Origin: an uncultured beta proteobacterium
Lineage (GTDB): Bacteria; Pseudomonadota; Gammaproteobacteria; Burkholderiales; Burkholderiaceae_C
NCBI GenBank assembly: GCA_903870955.1
Contig: CAIQEX010000674.1
Location: 1 to 11,172, forward strand
DNA length: 11,172 nt
Direction: 5' to 3'
Shown here: positions 1 to 6,209 of the stretch, piece by piece
Position numbering within the stretch: the first letter of the stretch is position 1
Layout: each line of letters starts with the position of its first letter
The notes under the pieces: generated by a model
What the model saw: the letters and a program-made list of their open reading frames with translations, nothing else
Database searches by the model: none
Told to the model about the DNA's origin: nothing
Program-made: the position numbers and the translations under genes

Positions 1-402
1 CTGGATGCCAACATCCTGATCCGGGCGGTGCTGGGCAAGCGGGTGCGTGAGCTCATTGTTGACAGCGCAGACGTGGTCCAATTTTTTGCGCCAGATGTGG
101 CGTACGCAGACGCCCGAAAGTACCTTCCCTCCCTGTTGGAAAAGAGAGGCATTAAAAGTGAGCCCGCGATGGCTGTTTTAGACGCACTGGAATCAATAGT
201 TCGTCCGCTGGAACTTGGTGTCTATGAAGGCCTAAAAACCCAGGCACTCCAAAGAATCGCGATACGTGATGCCGATGATTGGCCCGTCCTAGCGTGCGCG
301 ATGACGATCGGTTGTCCTGTGTGGACTGAGGATGCGGACTTCTTTGGGACAGGTGTTGCGACCTGGACCTCCGATCGCGTGGAACTGTACTTGGCGGGCT
401 GA
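1..402 (+). CDS. PIN-domain (VapC-like) ribonuclease, 5' end outside window
   Basis: Reading frame 1 is open from the first base to the TGA at 400-402 and gives 133 residues. It begins LDANILIRAVLG, the first beta-strand of a PIN domain with its metal-binding Asp (residue 2 of the visible part). The C-terminal acidic cluster follows: RDADDW near 90-95 and WTEDADFFG near 108-115, which carry the later conserved Asp residues. PIN proteins are Mg2+-dependent ribonucleases, and many are toxins of VapBC-type pairs. A GTG at position 28 could be called as a start, but it would drop the first catalytic Asp, so the true start is almost certainly a few codons left of the window. An antitoxin would be expected upstream, outside this sequence, and no antitoxin-like gene follows. 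PIN fold is confident. A toxin role is only inferred. Confidence 0.88.
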   Translation: MDANILIRAVLGKRVRELIVDSADVVQFFAPDVAYADARKYLPSLLEKRGIKSEPAMAVLDALESIVRPLELGVYEGLKTQALQRIAIRDADDWPVLACAMTIGCPVWTEDADFFGTGVATWTSDRVELYLAG

Positions 403-665
403 TGTCCGTCGGGTGTCTCAGATTACCCATAGCAGTCACACAGGGCAGTGAGGTAGTCAGCTCTTGGGCCGCGAAAGCCGTAGTTCAGGTCTAGCCATAA
501 AACCTCGAAGATTTCTCCCAAGCGGTCACTCAATGAGCAGGTTCAATTTGGGCATTTGCTGTCCATTGAACGAAAGCTAACCTCCAACCGGGGATGGCCA
601 CATATTTGCGGCAGTCTGGGCTTCCAAACGGTCAGAAACTACAACTTCTAAAGCCAAGCACTAGC

Positions 666-1061
666 TTAGGCTGCAGCAGCGCGAAAGTGTGCATTAACTG
701 CCGACTCAGGGCGTAAATTTGGCATCTCGATGTGACGGCGGCGTCTATGCACAATGACGACAGGTGCATTGGCGGCAGCGCTTTGAGAACGGGATACTGC
801 GTAGGACTCGCCTCGACCATTGGCTTGCGACATCCTGATGGCATCTTCAACCGCTTCCCTGCAAAGTGCCATCGACGTAGAACCATTCACCCGAAAGTAG
901 ACACCAGATGCATTCGTCGCCAGCAATCCAAATTCCATACCCATGCGGACGATGCCCAAGACATTAAACGCTTTGGGAGCGGCGACATAAGCTTTGATGG
1001 TCTGACTGCCAAGTACCACCTGGATAGGCGGTTGAGGTTTGGAGCTATTTACTTCGTTCAT
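666..1061 (-). CDS. small hypothetical protein, 131 aa
   Basis: I do not recognise a named family. The frame is open from an in-frame ATG at 1184 to TAA at 666-668. I prefer the ATG at 1061 (protein begins MNEVNSSKPQPP). ATGs at 1136 (156 aa) and 1184 (172 aa) are alternatives, and none has a strong Shine-Dalgarno. The central part, about residues 14-75, looks like a compact folded domain with alternating hydrophobics: VVLGSQTIKAYVAAP, then MGMEFGLLATNASGVYFRVNG, then a short helix. The tail is basic (HRRRRH near residue 109) and ends in AAAA. No signal peptide or membrane segment is seen. The opposite strand has a similarly long open frame (732-1124), but its translation is rich in Arg, Cys and His and looks like a shadow. 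The gene stands alone between the PIN gene and the diguanylate cyclase, transcribed away from the latter. Confidence 0.6.
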   Translation of the reverse strand: MNEVNSSKPQPPIQVVLGSQTIKAYVAAPKAFNVLGIVRMGMEFGLLATNASGVYFRVNGSTSMALCREAVEDAIRMSQANGRGESYAVSRSQSAAANAPVVIVHRRRRHIEMPNLRPESAVNAHFRAAAA

Positions 1062-1332
1062 GGTCCACTTTCTGCGAAAGGTGTGAAAGCCTTGGTTGAG
1101 CGCTTGACCGGCCAGCCAATCTGAGAATGCTTTCATCCGCTTGGCTGCAACATTGCAGTCAAACCCCCTGGTTTGAGGTCTCATCTGAGATTCAAGATGC
1201 GGGATTCAAGCCCTCACCTATCAGCCCAATTTCTCTCTTCGTACGACTGATTCAAATACAAATTCAAAAACACATTTCAAGAAATTCAGTCACTTTTCTG
1301 TTGAGGCAAGAGTAGTCCTGGGGGGTGACATT
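1062..1332. other. non-coding stretch with scattered ATTCAA motifs
   Basis: I see no convincing gene here. The 62-residue plus-strand frame at 1127-1315 has no good ribosome binding site or recognisable sequence. The part from about 1189 to 1288 is more AT-rich and holds several ATTCAA-like words at irregular spacing (GATTCAAG at 1189-1196 and 1203-1210, GATTCAAA at 1249-1256, AATTCAAA at 1261-1268). It is probably the upstream region of the minus-strand small gene. No clear promoter could be assigned for that gene. Confidence 0.5.
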
Positions 1333-1350
1333 GCCCATACCTGAATGGGC
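1333..1350. repeat. perfect 6-bp inverted repeat, hairpin or half operator
   Basis: GCCCAT (1333-1338) and ATGGGC (1345-1350) are exact inverted copies around a 6-nt centre ACCTGA. Positions 1338-1344 read TACCTGA, the same heptamer as the left half of the palindrome at 1361-1376, 23 bp further on. It lies just upstream of the -35 element of the predicted promoter, where a second regulator contact could sit. There is no T-run after it, so it is not an intrinsic terminator for the plus strand. Confidence 0.45.
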
Positions 1351-1355
1351 TGAAA

Positions 1356-1384
1356 TTGACTACCTGAAATCAGGTAAATATTTT
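1356..1384 (+). promoter_or_regulatory. predicted sigma70-type promoter of the diguanylate cyclase gene
   Basis: TTGACT at 1356-1361 (5 of 6 to the -35 consensus) and TATTTT at 1379-1384 (4 of 6 to the -10 consensus) are separated by exactly 17 bp. It points toward the GTG at 1585 and would start transcription near 1390, leaving a leader of about 190 nt. I found no recognisable riboswitch in that leader. The spacer is almost entirely occupied by a perfect palindrome (separate entry), which suggests regulated access of RNA polymerase. Assigned by eye only. Confidence 0.55.
1361..1376. promoter_or_regulatory. 7-2-7 palindrome in promoter spacer, candidate NarL-type operator
   Basis: TACCTGA, AA, TCAGGTA is a perfect inverted repeat of two heptamers with a 2-bp centre. 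NarL/NarP-family regulators bind inverted heptamers (TACYYMT) in this 7-2-7 arrangement. The outer five bases of each half fit that consensus, while the inner two differ. It lies between the -35 and -10 boxes, so a bound protein would be expected to block transcription. Further TAC-type heptamers flank it: TACCTGA at 1338-1344 and TACCCGT on the minus strand at 1386-1392. A natural candidate ligand is the NarL/LuxR-type regulator encoded at 4237-4899, but that link is inference. Confidence 0.5.
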
Positions 1385-1570
1385 TACGGGTAGCGCACGC
1401 GAAGCCGCATCACCACAACTATTTGCAAGCGATGACTTGTGTCGTAAATGATTTTTCGCATCACGACGGATCGCCAGGTTGCTACAAAGGCTTTGCTTCG
1501 ATTAGGTTAGTGCGCCCACCAATTTGAAAGTTGCGCGTGCAAGTGCGATCAATGAAGCAGCGGTCTTTAA

Positions 1571-1577
1571 AAAGGGG
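1571..1577 (+). promoter_or_regulatory. Shine-Dalgarno deciding the GTG start at 1585
   Basis: AAAGGGG lies 7 nt before the GTG at 1585-1587. The codon immediately before the GTG, in the same frame, is TAA (1582-1584), so this GTG is the first possible start of the long frame. Confidence 0.7.
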
Positions 1578-1584
1578 TAACTAA

Positions 1585-4161
1585 GTGGACCTAAAGGTTG
1601 CGACCGGCTTTCGCAGTTGGCAGACAGGCCTGGCTTTTGCATTGCTGCTCGTTGCAGGTCTGGCCGGCAACTACCTGAAGTATCCGATCTTTCTCAACAT
1701 AGATTTTTTGTTTGGCAGCATCTTCTCGATGTTGGCTTTGCAATTCTTTGGTGTGTGGCGCGGTGTCGTGGCCGCCACCCTGATCTCCGCTGTAACTTAC
1801 CTGCTATGGAATCACCCCTATGCCATCGTCATCATGGTTCTGGAGGTTGCTACGGTCGGGTGGCTGATGCGGCGAAAAAAAATTGGACTGATGCTGGCGG
1901 ATGGGATTTACTGGATCTTCATTGGCATGCCGCTGGTTTATATCTTCTATCACGGCATCATGAATGTGCCCCTTGAGAACACAAACATTGTGATGACCAA
2001 ACAGACCGTCAATGGCATCGCCAATGCGCTGATGGCCAGACTCCTGTTCACCGGGTTCACGCTGGCAACAAAAAATGGACAAATTGCATACCGCGATTTG
2101 GTCTACAACCTGCTGGCCGCGTTTACTCTGTATCCGGGTCTTCTCCTGCTGATGGTGGCCAGTCACAACGATTTCCTGGACACCGACCGAAGCATCAGAA
2201 CGGCTTTGCAAAAAGGCACTCAGGTAATCAACAATTGCGTTGCACTCTGGGTGCAGGACAGAAGAGCGACCGTTGTGCACCTGGCCAAAATGGCGGAAAC
2301 AATGTCGGCATCACAGATGCAATCAGAACTGGAGCGAGCCCATTCCGTAGACCAAAATATCCAGCGCATCGCCCTGGCGGACAAGCACTCCGTGACTACA
2401 GCCTTTTCACCCTTGGTGGATGAGTTGGGCCTGTCCAACATTGGCAAGAACTATGCAGACTGCCCCTTCATACCGACTTTGAAAAAAACAGGCCAGCCCA
2501 TGCTCTCGGAAGTTGTGATGGGGCGAGTCGGACATCCCGCGCCGGTGGTAAGCATGCTGGCCCCATTTCTAGTCAATGGCAACTATGGCGGTTTTATCAG
2601 CGCCAGCCTCAGCCTGGACCAGATTCGAGAGCACCTGGAAAGAAGCGTTGAAGGTGACGCCATCGTCTTTACTCTTGTTGATAGAAACGGCAATGTCATA
2701 TTGAGCAACCGCAAGGGCCAAAAGATGATGACAGCCATTGATCGGGGTCCGGGCAACCTGAATCCGTTGGACCAGAATTTTTCACAGTGGTTGCCCATGG
2801 TGCCGCCCAATACGCCCATATCGGAACGCTGGCGCTCGTCCTTCTATGTGTCGGACACAACCATTGGAAGTTTTGCTGAATGGCACCTGGTGTTGGAGCA
2901 ACCGGTTGCGCCATTTCAGAAGCTACTGTATGTGCGCTATACCTATCAGTTGGCACTGCTGCTTTTTGTGCTGCTGTCGGCCATGCTGATGGCGGAAATC
3001 CTGAGCCGCAAGGTGGCAGCAAGAACTGAGGAACTCAGCGCCTTCACGAAACATTTGCCGACTGATCTCGGCCGGGGCATGCAGCCGGTTTGGCCCCACA
3101 GCAACCTGACGGAGCACGATCAGCTCATCAGGAATTTCAGAGGAATGGCCGGTTTGCTGGCGGCCCAGTTCGATGCCAACCACCAATTGACAGGAACCCT
3201 GGAGCAACGCGTGTCGCAACGCACGGTGGCCCTTGCAAACAGCGAAGAAAAGTATCGCCTGCTGATTGAAAACAGCCACGACATCATCTACACGCTCGAC
3301 AAGGATGGCATTTTCACTTTTGTGTCCAATGCCTGGACCGAACTGTTGGGGCATCCTGTTGGCGAAGTGATCGGCCATGCCTTTGTCCCATTTGTGCACC
3401 CAGATGACGTTTCGGTTTGCATGGAATCCATGGCCGAAGTGTTTCAGGGTGGGCAACATCAACACAACATCGAATACCGTGTGCGCCACCTGGATGGATC
3501 GTGGCGTTGGCATGCAACGAATTCGATTCCGATCCGGAAAGAGTCCGGTGAAGTCATTGGTTACGAGGGTATTGCGTCGGACATCACCGAGCGCAAGGCA
3601 GAAGAAGGGCAGGTTCATCAAATGGCGTTTTATGACGTGCTGACTAAACTGCCCAACCGCAGACTGCTCGGAGACCGTATGAATCAAGCGATGGCAGCCA
3701 GCAAGCGCAGTGCCTGCCATGGCGCTTTGATGTTTATGGATCTTGACAACTTCAAACCGCTCAATGATGCGCATGGTCATTGGGTGGGCGATTTGTTGCT
3801 GATAGAGGTGGCCAAGCGGTTGCTCTCCTGCGTGCGCCAAGTCGACACAGTGGCACGGTTTGGCGGCGACGAGTTTGTGGTGCTGCTGGGGGACCTGGAC
3901 CGGGAGAAGGGGGAATCCACTGCGCAGGCGCGGATAGTCGCCGAGAAGATCCGCGCGAGTCTGGCTCTGCCCTACCTGTTAGCTGTTGAAGGGTTGCTTT
4001 CGGTGGTCACGGTGGTCGAGCACCATTGCTCGGCCTGCATTGGTGTAGTGGTCTTTGTGAACCATGAGATCAATCCGGAAGATGCACTCAAATGGGCTGA
4101 CAGTGCGATGTACCAGGCCAAGGGCAAGGGGCGTAATTTGGTTCAGTTCTACGGAGAGTAG
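1585..4161 (+). CDS. membrane diguanylate cyclase (multi-TM sensor, Cache-like, PAS, GGDEF)
   Basis: This 858-residue protein should make c-di-GMP from two GTP. Residues 13-195 form an N-terminal block of about six or seven hydrophobic helices, ending with one at 173-192. Residues 196-452 look like a periplasmic Cache-type sensor, closed by a last membrane helix at 453-472. A HAMP-like and coiled-coil linker covers 473-552. A PAS/PAC domain (SEEKYRLLIENSHD to ITERK) spans 553-671. The GGDEF domain covers about 678-858. The active-site motif GGDEF is intact at 760-764, the metal Asp is in MDLDNF (719), and the inhibitory I-site RQVD (751-754) sits five residues before GGDEF, so product feedback inhibition is expected. 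There is no EAL domain. GTG start with a good Shine-Dalgarno. It is monocistronic and convergent with the phosphorelay operon. The N-terminal membrane block may be a second sensor of its own; I cannot name its ligand. Confidence 0.93.
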   Translation: MDLKVATGFRSWQTGLAFALLLVAGLAGNYLKYPIFLNIDFLFGSIFSMLALQFFGVWRGVVAATLISAVTYLLWNHPYAIVIMVLEVATVGWLMRRKKIGLMLADGIYWIFIGMPLVYIFYHGIMNVPLENTNIVMTKQTVNGIANALMARLLFTGFTLATKNGQIAYRDLVYNLLAAFTLYPGLLLLMVASHNDFLDTDRSIRTALQKGTQVINNCVALWVQDRRATVVHLAKMAETMSASQMQSELERAHSVDQNIQRIALADKHSVTTAFSPLVDELGLSNIGKNYADCPFIPTLKKTGQPMLSEVVMGRVGHPAPVVSMLAPFLVNGNYGGFISASLSLDQIREHLERSVEGDAIVFTLVDRNGNVILSNRKGQKMMTAIDRGPGNLNPLDQNFSQWLPMVPPNTPISERWRSSFYVSDTTIGSFAEWHLVLEQPVAPFQKLLYVRYTYQLALLLFVLLSAMLMAEILSRKVAARTEELSAFTKHLPTDLGRGMQPVWPHSNLTEHDQLIRNFRGMAGLLAAQFDANHQLTGTLEQRVSQRTVALANSEEKYRLLIENSHDIIYTLDKDGIFTFVSNAWTELLGHPVGEVIGHAFVPFVHPDDVSVCMESMAEVFQGGQHQHNIEYRVRHLDGSWRWHATNSIPIRKESGEVIGYEGIASDITERKAEEGQVHQMAFYDVLTKLPNRRLLGDRMNQAMAASKRSACHGALMFMDLDNFKPLNDAHGHWVGDLLLIEVAKRLLSCVRQVDTVARFGGDEFVVLLGDLDREKGESTAQARIVAEKIRASLALPYLLAVEGLLSVVTVVEHHCSACIGVVVFVNHEINPEDALKWADSAMYQAKGKGRNLVQFYGE

Positions 4162-4191
4162 TCCATTGCACAGGTACGAAAAAGCCCAAAC

Positions 4192-4224
4192 AGGCAGCTC
4201 AAAAAAGTGGCCCGTGTGCTGCCT
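4192..4224. terminator. possible bidirectional terminator between convergent genes
   Basis: AGGCAGC (4192-4198) and GCTGCCT (4218-4224) form a 7-bp inverted repeat with a 19-nt loop in the 75-bp gap between the two convergent genes. On the minus strand the stem is followed after a short stretch by GGGCTTTTTCG; on the plus strand only by a weak T/G-rich tail. Position is right for transcription ending in both directions, but the large loop and imperfect T-tracts make it uncertain. Confidence 0.35.
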
Positions 4225-4236
4225 ATTGTTGTGTGT

Positions 4237-4899
4237 TCAGGTGGCTTGGTAAAACTCAGTCAGACCCGTTCGCAAGGCGTAGGTGGTTAACTCCGCGACA
4301 GTATGCAGATCCAGTTTGTTCATGATGTTGCGGCGATGCACATCCACCGTGCTGGTGGCGATGTGCAAGTCCTCACCGATTTGTGGTGAACTCTTTCCCA
4401 ACGCCAACATGCGCAAAACTTGTGCTTCGCGCCGGCCCAATTGACGGGACTTCAAATTGGAGGCGCTTCCATTGCCCACCGCCCGGTTGGACTCCACCAG
4501 CATCGCAGTGGCCACAGGGCAAAGAAAGGCTTTGCCGGCCGCCGCACTGGTAATGGCATGCACCAGCAGTTCACCTGCAGCAGACTTCACTACATAGGCG
4601 ATGGCACCAGCATCCAGCATTTCCATCGTGAACTGCTTGTAACTGTAGGCTGAGAGCGCGACCACCTGCAGGTCGGGGTACTTTGCTTTCAGGGTACGGG
4701 TGGCCTCGATACCGTTGATGCCTGGCATGCTCACATCCATCACAACCACGTCAGGTTGGAGTCGCGACACGGCTTCCTCGATTTGCGCACCATCTCCCAA
4801 TTCGCCCACCACGACAATATCCGGCTCCCGGTCCAGCATGATGTGCAAAGCCTCGCGAAACATCGCGTGGTCATCTACTAAAAGCACCTTGATTTTCAT
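4237..4899 (-). CDS. NarL/LuxR-type response regulator
   Basis: This 220-residue protein has a complete receiver domain (1-122) and a LuxR-type helix-turn-helix (about 153-215), the usual size for the NarL family. The receiver has the acidic pocket D9-D10, phospho-acceptor D55 (VVVMDVSMPG), S83 and K105. The HTH reads LGRREAQVLRMLALGKSSPQ followed by a recognition helix around STVDVHRRNIMNKL. It is a DNA-binding transcription factor activated by phosphorylation, most likely by the HisKA_3 kinase encoded just upstream. ATG start (4897-4899) overlaps that kinase's TGA as ATGA, indicating translational coupling. It is the last gene of the operon and its only visible DNA-binding output. Targets are unknown; the palindrome at 1361-1376 is a candidate. 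Confidence 0.95.
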   Translation of the reverse strand: MKIKVLLVDDHAMFREALHIMLDREPDIVVVGELGDGAQIEEAVSRLQPDVVVMDVSMPGINGIEATRTLKAKYPDLQVVALSAYSYKQFTMEMLDAGAIAYVVKSAAGELLVHAITSAAAGKAFLCPVATAMLVESNRAVGNGSASNLKSRQLGRREAQVLRMLALGKSSPQIGEDLHIATSTVDVHRRNIMNKLDLHTVAELTTYALRTGLTEFYQAT

Positions 4900-5681
4900 T
4901 TCCTTGCATCCCTCATTGAATTTCCCGTGTCCACCATCATGAGTGGCACTTGCATAGTGACCAGAGTGCCTGTGCCAGGGCTGCTGCGAATGGACAGGGT
5001 TCCCCCTAAAAGGCCGAGTCGCTCGCGGGCAACAAACAGGCCGAAGCGGCCACTCTGGTTGACCGTGCTAACGGATTCACTGTCAAAGCCCACACCTGAG
5101 TCGGCGACTTGAACGATAGCCGTGTTGCCGCTGCCGCGCCGCGTCTCAATAATTGCGCTCGCAGCACCCGAGTGCTGAATGACGTTTAACAGCAAATCGC
5201 GGACCGCCCGATACAAAACAGACGCCACCACAGAGTCCATCACCATCGGAATACCATCGTCTCTGAGCTCAATCCTGATGGTGTATATCCGCTGCATTTC
5301 GTCGGCCAACCAAGCCAGCATAGGAGCCAGGCCCCGTTCATCGACCAAAGGCGGCGTCAGTTGCAGCGCCATGGATTCAAGCCTGTCATTGGCCCGTGCT
5401 ACCGCCTTGGTGCAGTCTTCTATGGCGGGGCACAGTTCTTCCGATGCATTCAACTTTTTGATGGCCCACACCTTTAACGAGACCACTGCCAGCAGTTGCC
5501 CCAGGTCATCATGCAGGTCTTTTGCCAATGACCGCCGCTCCTGATCTTCGGCTGTTGCAAGTGCGACGAATACTTCGCGCCGCCTTCCCGCGCGACGGTC
5601 CTCGTTCAGCAGATTGCGACGTACCTGAAATTCATCTTGCGATCTCAGAGGCGCGGGTCGGGTGATAGGTTGCTTAGGCAC
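4896..5681 (-). CDS. soluble NarX-type (HisKA_3) sensor histidine kinase
   Basis: This 261-residue cytoplasmic kinase has no membrane segment and no recognisable sensor domain. Residues 15-50 look like a coiled-coil lead-in. The dimerisation and phosphotransfer domain has the HisKA_3 signature ERRSLAKDLHDDLGQLL with phospho-His57. The ATPase domain follows, with N box RDLLLNVIQHSGA (N166), G1 box DSGVGFD (194-200) and a G2-like stretch GRFGLFVARERLGLLGG (211-227). HisKA_3 kinases normally pair with NarL/LuxR regulators, and one is encoded next with a 4-bp overlap. GTG start, 45 bp after the stop of the lone receiver gene and supported by a strong Shine-Dalgarno; an in-frame stop at 5718-5720 with no other start in between fixes it. 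Lacking a sensor, it probably receives its signal from a partner protein, perhaps the receiver or hybrid kinase upstream (inference). Confidence 0.94.
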   Translation of the reverse strand: MPKQPITRPAPLRSQDEFQVRRNLLNEDRRAGRRREVFVALATAEDQERRSLAKDLHDDLGQLLAVVSLKVWAIKKLNASEELCPAIEDCTKAVARANDRLESMALQLTPPLVDERGLAPMLAWLADEMQRIYTIRIELRDDGIPMVMDSVVASVLYRAVRDLLLNVIQHSGAASAIIETRRGSGNTAIVQVADSGVGFDSESVSTVNQSGRFGLFVARERLGLLGGTLSIRSSPGTGTLVTMQVPLMMVDTGNSMRDARK

Positions 5682-5687
5682 GCGATA

Positions 5688-5694
5688 TTCCTCT
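5688..5694 (-). promoter_or_regulatory. Shine-Dalgarno of the HisKA_3 kinase
   Basis: On the minus strand AGAGGAA stands 6 nt before the GTG at 5681. It supports the unusual GTG start and shows the kinase can be initiated independently of the preceding gene, from which it is separated by 45 bp. Confidence 0.7.
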
Positions 5695-5726
5695 ATGAAA
5701 ATCTGGCAGGCAGTTCTTCAGCATGG

Positions 5727-6209
5727 TCACAGATTGGGTGAGTCGGACTGGTTTCCGGTGCAGATGGGGTGACGTTTGGACAATGCAACTGCGACCAGCT
5801 CCGCCGCGTCGTTGGCGTCAACATCCGGGCTCAGGTAAAACTGATCGCTGCAGACCGCCACAATCGCCGTGTGTATGTCACGCCCGGCGTGGACTTTTTC
5901 GACATAGCCTTGCGCTCCTGCATCAATCATCTTTTTCATAACCAAAAAGTTGGACTGAGCTGAAAGCCCGATGATTTTGATGCCCGGTTGTTGCGCCAGG
6001 AGTTGCCCTGTCAGCACCACTCCGTTCTGATCAGGCAGGTTGACATCCAGACACACCACATCGGGCCTGCAAGTCGCCAGCGCAGCCAGTGCGGCCCCGC
6101 CTGTGTCGGCTTCGGCCACCACTTCAAAATCGGGGCACATTTCCAGGTTCAGGCGTAAGGCCTTGCGAAACATCGGGTGATCCTCTACCAGCATGATTCG
6201 AAATTTCAC
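5727..6209 (-). CDS. stand-alone NarL-like receiver without DNA-binding domain
   Basis: This 160-residue protein is a receiver domain (1-122) with acidic E9-D10, phospho-acceptor D55 (VVCLDVNLPD), S83 and K105, so it should be phosphorylatable. It aligns without gaps to the NarL-type regulator two genes downstream over about 130 residues (shared LV-D-H-MFR, PDVV--DV--P--NG, DAGA--YV-K), with phospho-site residues at the same numbers. After the receiver only a short tail of about 38 residues follows, with no helix-turn-helix, and the 45 bp to the next gene leave no room for one. It is probably a phosphate shuttle, sink or protein-interaction switch rather than a transcription factor. GTG start (6207-6209) overlaps the hybrid kinase stop as GTGA. 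It sits exactly between two histidine kinases. Confidence 0.9.
   Translation of the reverse strand: MKFRIMLVEDHPMFRKALRLNLEMCPDFEVVAEADTGGAALAALATCRPDVVCLDVNLPDQNGVVLTGQLLAQQPGIKIIGLSAQSNFLVMKKMIDAGAQGYVEKVHAGRDIHTAIVAVCSDQFYLSPDVDANDAAELVAVALSKRHPICTGNQSDSPNL

Noticed and set aside
28..30. GTG as start of the PIN-domain protein
   Set aside because: The open frame continues to the window edge and the preceding residues contain the conserved LDAN metal-binding motif.
424..430. Perfect NarL heptamer TACCCAT downstream of the PIN gene
   Set aside because: A single heptamer of this degeneracy is expected about ten times in 11 kb on two strands; no paired site or promoter accompanies it.
732..1124. 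130-residue plus-strand frame opposite the small hypothetical gene
   Set aside because: Translation is rich in Arg, Cys and His without hydrophobic periodicity; the minus-strand frame looks far more protein-like.
1189..1216. T-arm-like GGGATTCAAGCCC suggesting a tRNA
   Set aside because: No acceptor stem, anticodon arm or D-arm could be fitted around it.
1127..1315. 62-residue plus-strand frame
   Set aside because: No ribosome binding site, low-complexity IQIQIQ stretch, and no recognisable sequence.
2923..3840. 305-residue open frame on the minus strand
   Set aside because: It lies wholly antisense to the PAS and GGDEF region of the cyclase, whose motifs are intact; its translation is His/Gln-rich and shows no domain.
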